From positions 1 through 14,438 of the forward strand of contig SBEK01000106.1 of the NCBI GenBank assembly GCA_009668925.1: a stretch of 14,438 bases of DNA, in the 5' to 3' direction. The stretch is from Deltaproteobacteria bacterium. GTDB taxonomy: Bacteria > Desulfobacterota > Syntrophia > Syntrophales > Smithellaceae. Below the pieces are notes generated by a model. That model worked only from the letters and a program-made list of their open reading frames with translations, made no database searches and was not told where the DNA came from. Both the position numbers and the translations under genes were made by a program. This document shows, one piece after another, positions 6,295 to 12,360 of the stretch; the stretch's first letter is position 1, and the number at the start of each line of letters is the position of its first letter.

Positions 6295-7491
6295 ATGCCG
6301 CTTTTAGACGTCGACAAACGTGTGTGTATCGGCTGTGAGCAGTGCGTCGACTCCTGCCCGTTCGGCGCGCTGTCGCTCGAAGACGGCACAATCGTCGTCA
6401 ACGAAAAATGCACCGGCTGCGGCGCCTGCATCGAATCGTGCCCCGCCATGGCGCTTCGCCTGCCCAAAGCGGCCGCCGCCAAGGCGGAGGATCTGAACCG
6501 GTTTCAGGGCGTCTGGGTCTGGGTCGAACAGTTTAAAGGAAAGATGGGGGACATCTCCATCGAAATGCTGGGCCAGGGACGGAGATTGGCGGATGCGCGC
6601 AAGACGACGCTTTCCGCCTGCATTCTGGGGTGCAACATCGGAGGGCTGGCCGATGGCGCGATCGCCTTTGGCGCGGATCGCGTTTTTCTTTGCGATGACC
6701 CTCTTCTTGCCGTTTACCGCACGGCGCCCTACGCCGCCACCCTGATTCAACTGGCGCGTCTGTACACCCCCGAAATATTTCTCTTGGGCGCCAGCTCCCG
6801 GGGCCGGGATCTGGCGGGTTCCGTGGCCACCGACCTTTATACGGGGCTCACGGCGGATTGCACCGGGCTCGACATCGACCCCGAAAAAGGATTGCTCGTC
6901 CAGACGCGTCCGGCCTTCGGCGGCAATATCCTGGCCCGGATCATCTGCCCCGACCATCGGCCGCAAATGGCCACCGTACGCCACCGGGTCTTTGAAAAGC
7001 CGGCCGCCGATCCCGCGCGTCTGGGCGAGGTCATCGGGGTCCCTCTTGTTCTTACGGAGGAACAGATCGCCACGCGCGTTACCGATTTCATCGAGGAGAT
7101 GGACAAGGTCAACCTGGCGGATGCCCGGATCATTGTTTCGGGCGGGCGCGGTCTCGGCTCTCCGGAAGGATTCGCCATTCTCAGAGAGCTCGCCGACGTT
7201 CTGGGAGGGACGATCGCTTCTTCGCGCTCCGCCGTGGACGCCGGCTGGATTTCCTATGCGCATCAGGTCGGGCAGACGGGACGTACCGTCCGCCCCGATC
7301 TCTACATCGCCTGCGGCATCTCCGGCGCCGTTCAGCATCAGGCGGGCATGAAGACCTCGAAAGTCATTGTTGCCATCAACAAGAATCCTGACGCGCCCAT
7401 CTTCGACATTGCGCACTACGGCATCGCCGGCGATCTGTTTCAAATCGTGCCGGCGCTCACCGACCAATTCAGAAAGAAGCTGGGCAAATAG
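6295..7491 (+). CDS. etfA: Electron transfer flavoprotein alpha subunit fused to a 2x[4Fe-4S] ferredoxin domain
   Basis: A 398-residue EtfA with an N-terminal ferredoxin extension; standard EtfA is about 310-320 residues. The ferredoxin has two complete cluster motifs: Cys11, 14, 17, 21 and Cys39, 42, 45, 49, both CxxCxxCxxxCP. Residues from about 70 are EtfA, ending in the canonical FAD domain: SSRSAVDAGW (309-318), HQVGQTGRTVRPDLYIACGISG (322-344) and IVAINKNPDAPIFDIAHYGIAGDL (358-381). Ferredoxin-fused EtfA is known from bifurcating complexes such as caffeyl-CoA reductase (CarE) and lactate dehydrogenase (LctC) of Acetobacterium woodii. AGGAGG at 6285-6290 sets the start. Together with EtfB it should move electrons between a flavin dehydrogenase, NAD and ferredoxin; the dehydrogenase partner is not in this window. 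Confidence 0.94.
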   Translation: MPLLDVDKRVCIGCEQCVDSCPFGALSLEDGTIVVNEKCTGCGACIESCPAMALRLPKAAAAKAEDLNRFQGVWVWVEQFKGKMGDISIEMLGQGRRLADARKTTLSACILGCNIGGLADGAIAFGADRVFLCDDPLLAVYRTAPYAATLIQLARLYTPEIFLLGASSRGRDLAGSVATDLYTGLTADCTGLDIDPEKGLLVQTRPAFGGNILARIICPDHRPQMATVRHRVFEKPAADPARLGEVIGVPLVLTEEQIATRVTDFIEEMDKVNLADARIIVSGGRGLGSPEGFAILRELADVLGGTIASSRSAVDAGWISYAHQVGQTGRTVRPDLYIACGISGAVQHQAGMKTSKVIVAINKNPDAPIFDIAHYGIAGDLFQIVPALTDQFRKKLGK

Positions 7492-7538
7492 CGGCCTTAC
7501 CGCAAAAGAAACGCTTTGCGCAAAATGGCTTCCGTCCC

Positions 7539-7560
7539 GTCCGGTTCGTCGGACTGATTT
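7539..7560 (+). terminator. Possible weak terminator downstream of etfA
   Basis: GTCCG (7539-7543), a 6-base loop and CGGAC (7550-7554) are followed by TGATTT. The stem is short and the T-tract poor, so this is only a candidate for the end of the etf transcript. Confidence 0.25.
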
Positions 7561-7597
7561 AAGAATACGCCGGCAGCTACCTGCAAAGGCAGCATTC

Positions 7598-7727
7598 TGT
7601 CATTTCGACCGCAGGCGATAGCCCGGCGCAGAACCTGAAGGTCACACGTGCCGGGGAGAAATCCATGTCCCGAATGCAATGAGGGATCTTTGGATTTCTC
7701 AGTCGTCAAAACTCCTGCGAAATGACA
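7598..7727. repeat. Nested inverted-repeat element (TGTCATTTCG ends)
   Basis: Perfect 10-bp terminal inverted repeats TGTCATTTCG (7598-7607) and CGAAATGACA (7718-7727) enclose a second perfect pair, GAGAAATCC (7656-7664) and GGATTTCTC (7692-7700). The layout resembles, from memory, widespread intergenic repeats of the TGTCATTTCG...GAGAAATC type. It contains no ORF and sits between etfA and the convergent membrane-protein gene. Confidence 0.75.
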
Positions 7728-7761
7728 CAGCAGCGTTGACATGACGCTGGGGGCAGACGTC

Positions 7762-8103
7762 TTATACAGCGACGGCGAAGAGCAAAAGCAGGAAGGAGAC
7801 GACGGCGACTCCCCCGTGGATCAGGATGAGCGCGTTCGGCAGAGCCTTCTTTCGCACCTGAAAGGAAAACAGAACAAAACCGCCGACCGCCGCAATGAGA
7901 AACAGCACGAGCGCCGTGTTCGCGAGCGCCACCGTTGGATTCTGAGTCACATTGGCAATGAGCGCAACCAGTCCGGCCGCGGCAAAGAGACCATGACCGA
8001 TGATCAAAACCCAGGGCAGATCTTTCCCGCTGAACTTCATCGTCACCAGCGCCATCCCCCCGACGGCGGCAATGGCAAACAAAACAACCGGCAAATACAT
8101 CAT
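7762..8103 (-). CDS. Small four-helix membrane protein with internal duplication
   Basis: A 113-residue integral membrane protein of unknown function. AAGGAGG lies 5 bases before the ATG at 8103, or 8 before the next ATG at 8100. Four hydrophobic segments are visible at about 4-22, 31-51, 60-81 and 90-112. The two halves align without gaps at an offset of 59 residues: VLFAIAAVGG (7-16) matches VLFLIAAVGG (66-75), and KDLPWVLIIGHG (27-38) matches KALPNALILIHG (86-97). Each half is therefore a helical hairpin with a conserved IAAVGG, a short basic loop and a membrane-embedded His (37 and 96). No named family is recognised. A Fur-box-like palindrome lies about 75 bases upstream. The opposite strand has an overlapping ORF that is a shadow. 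Confidence 0.75.
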   Translation of the reverse strand: MMYLPVVLFAIAAVGGMALVTMKFSGKDLPWVLIIGHGLFAAAGLVALIANVTQNPTVALANTALVLFLIAAVGGFVLFSFQVRKKALPNALILIHGGVAVVSFLLLLFAVAV

Positions 8104-8177
8104 GATGACCTCCTTGAAGATTGGTTTTGGGCGTTGCCTTTATTCCCCTATCAAGTTGGGTGCCGGACCTCCGGAAA

Positions 8178-8196
8178 TCAATGATAGTCATTGGTA
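8178..8196. promoter_or_regulatory. Fur-box-like palindrome upstream of the four-helix membrane protein
   Basis: CAATGA-TAG-TCATTG (8179-8193) is a perfect 6-bp inverted repeat. Its core AATGATAGTCATT (8181... on the + strand, within 8180-8192) matches 12 of 13 central bases of the classical Fur box GATAATGATAATCATTATC; the outer three bases on each side do not match. It lies 75-90 bases upstream of the membrane-protein start on the minus strand, a normal operator distance. Promoter elements around it are not clear by eye. Iron control is inference. Confidence 0.45.
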
Positions 8197-8382
8197 TGGA
8201 TAATGGGAGGGATCTTTTACCGCAGCGATATTTTACACTCGGGCCAAGGCGCGGATTCCTAACGACAAAACCATTCCCCATTTTCTGCATCCCTTTTGAG
8301 CAGGGAGCGGATACCGGTTGCTGTGCCGGTCTTAAACCGAGCGTCCCCGGCCGCGAGTCCGCGGTGTCAGGATCCCGGGCGC
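8197..8382. other. Intergenic stretch with no supported gene
   Basis: Together with the flanking sites this belongs to the 374-base gap between the membrane-protein start (8103) and the end of the rubrerythrin-like gene (8478). Apart from the palindrome at 8179-8193 and the terminator at 8383-8420, I see only short GC-rich palindromes and no coding signal. Confidence 0.5.
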
Positions 8383-8420
8383 AAAAAAAAGGAGGCGGAG
8401 CAATTTTTGCTCCGCCTCCT
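8383..8420 (-). terminator. Intrinsic terminator of the rubrerythrin-like gene
   Basis: AGGAGGCGGAGC (8390... to 8401) and GCTCCGCCTCCT (8409-8420) form a perfect 12-bp stem with a 7-base loop. Reading the minus strand, the stem is followed by eight T residues (the A-run 8383-8390 on +; the last A is shared with the stem). This is a textbook intrinsic terminator 58 bases past the stop codon of the gene at 8478-8933. Confidence 0.92.
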
Positions 8421-8477
8421 CCGAATGACCTTTCGTGAGATTGAATATCCGGCGCCGGCCGGATGACCGTCTTTTTT

Positions 8478-8933
8478 CTACCACACTTCCGGGAAGGCCA
8501 CCGTGGTATAGATGTCTTCGAGTCTGCTCTTGTGACCGCGTTCCATCGACGCGAGACTGAGGAAAACATCCTTTTGGGCCTCATCCGTGCTGGCTGCCGC
8601 CAGCTGTGTATACATCTGCATCGCTTCCAGTTCCTTTTTGATGGCGATCACCAAGCCGTCGGCCGGCTTCAGTCTGGGCGACAGCTTCGGCGTGGGCAGC
8701 GCATCGACAACTTTGTAATCCACGGCCTGGGAAAAATGCATTTTCCCCGGGGCTTTCGCCAGATATTTTTCCAGGGTGCGTTTGTGTTTATCTTCCTCCT
8801 GGGCCAGATCTTTAAACAGTCTTTTCAGACCGGCGTCCTTCGTTTTTTCCGAAACCTTGCTGTAATAGGTGTAGGCTTCGATTTCCTGGCCGACGGCCTT
8901 CTTGATGATCTTCTTGAATTGTTCCTCGTTCAT
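8478..8933 (-). CDS. Rubrerythrin/ferritin-like di-iron protein without rubredoxin domain
   Basis: A 151-residue soluble four-helix protein of the ferritin-like superfamily. Helix 1 has QEIEAYTYY (16-24); helix 2 has AQEEDKHK (44-51), giving ExxH; helix 3 has KELEAMQMY (100-108); helix 4 has MERGHK (130-135), giving the second ExxH. Candidate iron ligands are Glu17 or Glu19, Glu47, His50, Glu101 or Glu103, Glu131 and His134. No CxxC rubredoxin domain is present, so electrons must come from a separate protein. Likely role: peroxide or oxygen defence in an anaerobe, by family analogy. The start at 8933 has AAGGAG upstream; an upstream in-frame start at 8993 would add a basic stretch with no family match. 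It follows the CBS-protein gene by 77 bases, possibly as an operon. Confidence 0.88.
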   Translation of the reverse strand: MNEEQFKKIIKKAVGQEIEAYTYYSKVSEKTKDAGLKRLFKDLAQEEDKHKRTLEKYLAKAPGKMHFSQAVDYKVVDALPTPKLSPRLKPADGLVIAIKKELEAMQMYTQLAAASTDEAQKDVFLSLASMERGHKSRLEDIYTTVAFPEVW

Positions 8934-9010
8934 CGTCTCCTTCTTTCCGGCATACCGCCTGTTTGATCCGCATGTCCTCTTCCCGCGCCGCACGGCCCGG
9001 CGCGAAGGCG

Positions 9011-9448
9011 CTAGTAGTATTTTCCCGTAATGTAGTCGCTCAACTGGCCGATGAGGAAATCCTTATTGGAAATGATCGACTTGACGACGTCGCCGATCGA
9101 AATGATGCCGACAAATTTGGTCTTCTCAAAAACGGGCAGGTGCCGCACATGCTTTCCCGTCATCAGCACCATGGCGTCTTCCACGCTCGTGTCCGGCGTT
9201 ACGGAAACCAGATTCGCGGACATCACTTCTTTGACCAGGGTCTGCTTTGACGTCTTTCCCAGGAGGATAACTTTCCTTGCATAGTCTCTTTCCGAAATGA
9301 TGCCGACAAGCTTTTTCTTATCCAGAACCACCAGAGCACCGATTTCCTTTTCGCTCATCTTCTCCAGGGCTTCATACACCGTCGCCTTAGGGGAAATGGA
9401 CTCAATTTTTCCGCTTTTCGCATGGAGAATATCACTGACTTTGCTCAT
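9011..9448 (-). CDS. CBS domain pair protein
   Basis: A 145-residue protein made of two CBS domains (Bateman module) and nothing else. CBS1 covers about residues 8-62 and ends in VGIISERDYARK; CBS2 covers about 74-132 with VSVTPDTSVEDAM...HVRHLPVFEKTKFVGIISIGDVVK. The GIIS-(E/I)-(R/G)-D segments are the usual adenine-nucleotide-binding strands. Such stand-alone proteins often sense AMP/ATP or SAM; the ligand and target are unknown here. GGAGGG lies about 8 bases before the ATG. The gene is upstream of the rubrerythrin-like gene on the same strand with 77 bases between, so co-transcription to the terminator at 8383-8420 is likely. Confidence 0.92.
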   Translation of the reverse strand: MSKVSDILHAKSGKIESISPKATVYEALEKMSEKEIGALVVLDKKKLVGIISERDYARKVILLGKTSKQTLVKEVMSANLVSVTPDTSVEDAMVLMTGKHVRHLPVFEKTKFVGIISIGDVVKSIISNKDFLIGQLSDYITGKYY

Positions 9449-9599
9449 AATCGTTCCCTCCTCTGATTTATTGATCGACCGGTTTTAATTTAATGCATGT
9501 TCCCGCAAAAATAAAGATCAAATTGCACGCGGCCTCCTTTTTTTGACGGGCGCTCCAAAACGGATGGGAGGAGGCGGCAGCGCCCGGCTTTTCCGGCTC

Positions 9600-10271
9600 T
9601 CACCTCCAGAACCAGCGCGATCGTGCAGCAAAATCCCGATAAGCGGGGTAAACGCCCGCCAGTTTATTCTCTTCCATCCGCGACCGGTATAATTGAATCG
9701 CTGCAAACAGCAACAGCACGCCGACATTCACAATGGAAAACCGCAGGACGGCGATGGCGCAGGCCGTGAGTATTTCGCCCAGATACACAGGATGCCGGAC
9801 AAACCGATAGGGACCGCCCACGACCAGTTCACGCACTTCGACAGTGATGCTGAAGGAGCGCCTGATCGTCCACAATCCCCAGATCGTGAGAACGGTCGCC
9901 GCGGTCATCGAGATAAAAATTATGTAGAGATACGTCAGGGAACTGATCACCGCCGGGTGCGGCGGCGTCCCCAAAAGCGCAAAGGGCAGCACGCCGCCCA
10001 GCAGAGGGAGGACGATTTCTCCCACTCCTCTCGACCGGCTCACGGGATCCGTACGGACGGCATAACTGACCAGGAAAACAAGGAAAACAAGGGTTTCAGC
10101 GGCCCAGAGCGGTTTAAACCAGTAGCGCTGATAAGCGCCGAGCCGTTGAATCAGGAATACGAGCAAAACACCCATGATCGCGCCCCGGATCAGCAGATGC
10201 AGCGTCCGGGATGAAAAATACCGCTCGAACCAACCGAAGGGATCAAAATTATCCATCCATTTTTCCGCCAT
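9600..10271 (-). CDS. Isoprenylcysteine carboxyl methyltransferase / phospholipid methyltransferase-like membrane protein
   Basis: A 223-residue integral membrane protein. Hydrophobic segments lie at about 24-44, 53-71, 83-100, 107-134 and 165-195. The C-terminal catalytic signature of the ICMT/PEMT superfamily is present: VVGGPYRFVRHPVYLGEIL (about 149-167) followed by RMEENKLAGVYPAYRDF (about 198-214), which in this family binds S-adenosylmethionine. Bacteria lack prenylated CaaX proteins as normal substrates, so the true substrate is unknown; lipid or small-molecule methylation is possible. The start at 10271 has a weak AAGGAC upstream; a Met at residue 6 is an alternative. It is divergent from the trpB2 leader, with only about 10 bases between its start codon and the TTGACA box of the opposite strand. 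Confidence 0.82.
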   Translation of the reverse strand: MAEKWMDNFDPFGWFERYFSSRTLHLLIRGAIMGVLLVFLIQRLGAYQRYWFKPLWAAETLVFLVFLVSYAVRTDPVSRSRGVGEIVLPLLGGVLPFALLGTPPHPAVISSLTYLYIIFISMTAATVLTIWGLWTIRRSFSITVEVRELVVGGPYRFVRHPVYLGEILTACAIAVLRFSIVNVGVLLLFAAIQLYRSRMEENKLAGVYPAYRDFAARSRWFWR

Positions 10272-10281
10272 GATTTCGTCC

Positions 10282-10311
10282 TTGACAAGGCTTTCCCGGC
10301 TGTGCTAGGCA
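10282..10311 (+). promoter_or_regulatory. Candidate sigma-70-type promoter for the trpB2 leader transcript
   Basis: TTGACA (10282-10287) is a perfect -35 hexamer. After an 18-base spacer comes TAGGCA (10306-10311), a poor -10 preceded by TGTGC, which could give extended -10 character. Transcription would begin near 10318, about 25 bases before the leader peptide start. GGCTTT (10289-10294) and AAAGCC (10312-10317) are inverted around the spacer and -10 and could be a repressor site or a 5' fold. Confidence 0.5.
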
Positions 10312-10342
10312 AAAGCCGAATACGACAAATTGAGTGTATTAG

Positions 10343-10402
10343 ATGATGACAAAGTTTTCCAATAAAAACTGGTGGTGGCAGACGAAACCTGTCTGCCCAT
10401 AA
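10343..10402 (+). CDS. Tryptophan-rich leader peptide of the trpB2 attenuator
   Basis: A 19-residue ORF, MMTKFSNKNWWWQTKPVCP, with three consecutive TGG tryptophan codons at 10370-10378 and a TAA stop at 10400-10402. The ribosome site is weak (GAG at 10332-10334, 8 bases before the first ATG). The Trp codons lie directly at the 5' edge of the first RNA hairpin (10377-10397), and the stop codon lies at the 3' edge of its second arm. This is the geometry of trp operon leader peptides. The downstream gene is trpB2, a tryptophan synthase beta homologue. The function, sensing charged tRNA-Trp by ribosome stalling, is inferred from this arrangement. Confidence 0.88.
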   Translation: MMTKFSNKNWWWQTKPVCP

Positions 10403-10497
10403 GCTCCTTTAAAATATGAGCATGGGCAGGGAAGCTCCTTCCCATGACTCGCAACGTATTGAAATGCCGTGGGAAGAAGAACCATGGCTTTTTTTTT
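10377..10497 (+). promoter_or_regulatory. Six-segment tryptophan transcription attenuator
   Basis: Six RNA segments pair alternately. 1:2 is GGCAGAC (10377-10383) with GTCTGCC (10391-10397). 2:3 is CTGCCCAT (10393-10400) with ATGGGCAG (10422-10429). 3:4 is CATGGG (10421-10426) with CCCATG (10441-10446), extended inward. 4:5 is CTTCCCATG (10438-10446) with CGTGGGAAG (10468-10476), with one G-U. 5:6 is the terminator stem. A ribosome stalled on the Trp codons covers 1, so 2:3 and 4:5 form and the terminator is disrupted. A ribosome finishing the leader, or no ribosome, leaves 3:4 and 5:6, giving termination. All pairings are read directly from the sequence; the switching behaviour is inference. 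Confidence 0.85.
10466..10497 (+). terminator. Attenuator terminator upstream of trpB2
   Basis: GCCGTGG (10466-10472), a 9-base purine loop and CCATGGC (10482-10488) form a 7-bp stem with one G-U pair, followed at once by nine T residues (10489-10497). It lies 76 bases before the trpB2 start and after a short leader ORF, where no full gene needs ending. Confidence 0.93.
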
Positions 10498-10573
10498 AGC
10501 CGCGACCACCCTGCCGCCGGTCATTGGAAAGACAAAAGCAACATTCACATTTCTTGTTTAAAGGAGAGCGTCT

Positions 10574-11935
10574 ATGGAACAGGTCAAAACAATTTTAAGC
10601 GATCACGAAATACCGAGACAGTGGTACAACATCATGGCGGATTTGCCCACCCCGATGAAACCGCCGCTGCATCCCGGCACGGGACAACCGGTTACCGCGC
10701 AGGATCTCGCCGCCATTTTCCCCATGAATATTATTGAGCAGGAAGTCTCAACCGAGCGCTGGATCGACATCCCCGATGAAGTATTGCAGAAATATCTTCT
10801 GTGGCGCCCCTCTCCGCTGTACCGCGCGCGCAACTTTGAAAAGCTCCTCGACTGCCCGGTGCAGATTTATTATAAGAACGAAGGCGTGAGCCCGGCCGGA
10901 TCTCACAAGCCCAACGCCGCCGTTCCGATGGCTTACTACAACAAAGTGGCCGGAACGAAGCGCATTACGACGGAAACGGGCGCAGGCCAGTGGGGCAGTG
11001 CGCTGTCGATGGCCTGCCAGATGTTCGGCCTCGTCTGCCGCGTCTACATGGTCAAAGTCAGTTACGAGCAGAAACCGTACCGCCGGATGATGATGAACAC
11101 CTGGGGCGCGGAATGCATCCCCAGCCCGAGCAACCTGACTCAGGCCGGACGCAACGTCCTGGCGGAGCACCCCGATTCCCCCGGCTCACTGGGCATTGCC
11201 ATCAGCGAAGCCATCGAAGACTGCGTCACGAGCAAAGACACGAAATACTCGCTGGGCAGCGTGCTGAATCATGTGCTGCTCTATCAGTCGATTATCGGAC
11301 TGGAAGCGCAAAAGCAGATGGAGAAACTCGGCCTTTATCCCGACGTCGTCCTGGGCTGCTGCGGCGGAGGCAGTAATTTCGCAGGCGTCGCCTCGCCGTT
11401 TGTCCGCGATAAAATCCACGGCAAAGAGGTAAAGATCGTGGGCGCGGAACCCTCATCCTGTCCCACCATGACCAAAGGGCCCTTCGCCTACGACTTCGGC
11501 GATCTGGCCAAGACCACGCCGCTGCTTCCGATGTACACACTCGGTCATGATTATGTTCCCGCGCCGATTCACGCCGGAGGTCTGCGCTACCACGGCATGG
11601 CGCCGATCGTCAGTCATTTGGTCCGGGAAAAATTTGTCGAACCCCGCGCCTATGACCAGTTAAAAACCTTTGACGCCGGCGTCAAATGGGCGCGGTCGGA
11701 AGGTTTCATTCCCGCGCCGGAAACCAATCATGTTCTCGCGGCGGTCGTCGATGAGGCCATGCGCGCCAAAGAGGAAGGCAAGGAAAAGATCATCCTCTTT
11801 AACTGGAGCGGACACGGGCTGGTGGACCTCGCCGCCTACGACGCCTATCTGGCCGGCAGGTTGCAGGCTTACGAACTGCCGGACCACGAAATTGACCGTG
11901 CGCTGAATGCGATCAAGGATTTCCCCAAACCTTAG
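10574..11935 (+). CDS. trpB2: TrpB2-type tryptophan synthase beta chain
   Basis: A 453-residue PLP enzyme of the TrpB2 (TrpB-like) subfamily, longer than TrpB1 (about 400). The PLP lysine is Lys112 in GSHKPNAA (109-116). Glu134 in [10 protein letters not shown] (132-141) is the catalytic acid. The phosphate-binding loop is GCCGGGSNF (261-269), and a C-terminal NWSGHG precedes the last helix region. It should join indole and serine to make tryptophan; TrpB2 enzymes often lack a TrpA partner or use an atypical one, and their physiological role is debated. AAGGAG lies 7 bases before the start. No other trp gene is adjacent. The leader upstream contains a tryptophan attenuator, which supports a real role in tryptophan supply or indole salvage. 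A large hairpin terminator follows. Confidence 0.96.
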   Translation: MEQVKTILSDHEIPRQWYNIMADLPTPMKPPLHPGTGQPVTAQDLAAIFPMNIIEQEVSTERWIDIPDEVLQKYLLWRPSPLYRARNFEKLLDCPVQIYYKNEGVSPAGSHKPNAAVPMAYYNKVAGTKRITTETGAGQWGSALSMACQMFGLVCRVYMVKVSYEQKPYRRMMMNTWGAECIPSPSNLTQAGRNVLAEHPDSPGSLGIAISEAIEDCVTSKDTKYSLGSVLNHVLLYQSIIGLEAQKQMEKLGLYPDVVLGCCGGGSNFAGVASPFVRDKIHGKEVKIVGAEPSSCPTMTKGPFAYDFGDLAKTTPLLPMYTLGHDYVPAPIHAGGLRYHGMAPIVSHLVREKFVEPRAYDQLKTFDAGVKWARSEGFIPAPETNHVLAAVVDEAMRAKEEGKEKIILFNWSGHGLVDLAAYDAYLAGRLQAYELPDHEIDRALNAIKDFPKP

Positions 11936-11970
11936 AAAATACGCCGGCCTCGCCTGGCGCGTCATTCGAT

Positions 11971-12012
11971 CGGGGAGCTTCCCTAGCCTTGGCTCCGGAA
12001 GCTCCCCGCTTT
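11971..12012 (+). terminator. Intrinsic terminator after trpB2
   Basis: CGGGGAGCTTCC (11971-11982) and GGAAGCTCCCCG (11997-12008) form a perfect 12-bp stem. The loop itself can fold further (AGCC-TT-GGCT). The tail CTTTCATTT is only modestly T-rich. Located 36 bases after the trpB2 stop. Confidence 0.75.
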
Positions 12013-12164
12013 CATTTGAACCCGGATGGCCGGCCCTTCCGTCATGGCGATTCACGGCAGTGAACGTGGCAATCCGACATCGTCGTTGCGAACACTATGA
12101 CTTTGTCAAGCGGAAATGAGGCACATCGGGTTCACAGGACGATATGTGCTTACATACCGCGAAT

Positions 12165-12176
12165 TGCTCTTTAACA
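12165..12176 (+). promoter_or_regulatory. boxA-like antitermination sequence
   Basis: TGCTCTTTAACA is identical to the boxA element of E. coli rrn leaders, bound by NusB/NusE. No rRNA gene or CRISPR array follows in the window. It may be a chance match, part of a degenerate element, or a real NusB-dependent site on an uncharacterised transcript. Confidence 0.3.
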
Positions 12177-12239
12177 TAGCGCAGGCGATTCTACCCTAAT
12201 GATCTGAAACCTTTGCACAACCCGATAAATCCAGCCTCC

Positions 12240-12313
12240 TTGTCATACCGGCGCAGGCCGGTATCCAGTATTTTTAAACACTTCCTGGATTCCGGCTTTC
12301 GCCGGAATGACAA
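12240..12313. repeat. Inverted-repeat extragenic element
   Basis: TTGTCAT (12240-12246) and ATGACAA (12307-12313) are terminal inverted repeats; ATCCAG (12263-12268) and CTGGAT (12285-12290) are internal ones. Each half contains its own CCGGC...GCCGG mini-hairpin. From memory this is the common proteobacterial ATCCAG...CTGGATTCCGGC...GCCGGAATGAC type of dispersed repeat. It has no coding capacity. Confidence 0.75.
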
Positions 12314-12360
12314 GAAAAAAAATTCTGTAAAGCTCTCGACCTGACCACCTGATAACCTAA

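Noticed and set aside
6304..7467. Long minus-strand ORF opposite etfA
   Set aside because: It is a shadow of a GC-rich coding sequence; the + strand product is an unmistakable ferredoxin-EtfA.
7706..8584. Long minus-strand ORF (about 292 codons)
   Set aside because: It runs through a repeat, the real membrane-protein gene in another frame, a terminator and part of the rubrerythrin-like gene; its composition is Arg/Cys/Ser-rich and it shows no domain.
9547..9585. Terminator after the methyltransferase-like gene (GGGCGCT ... AGCGCCC)
   Set aside because: The arms are 25 bases apart and no T-tract follows on the minus strand; too weak to call.
10391..10446. T-box or SAM riboswitch upstream of trpB2
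   Set aside because: No T-box TGGN motif context or riboswitch core was recognised, whereas the short ORF with three TGG codons and alternating stems fully explains the leader as a ribosome-mediated attenuator.
12040..12240. Remnant of an insertion sequence or transposase end
   Set aside because: The reverse strand around 12100-12180 gives a short ORF and sequence vaguely reminiscent of transposon ends, but no transposase motif or paired terminal repeats could be found.
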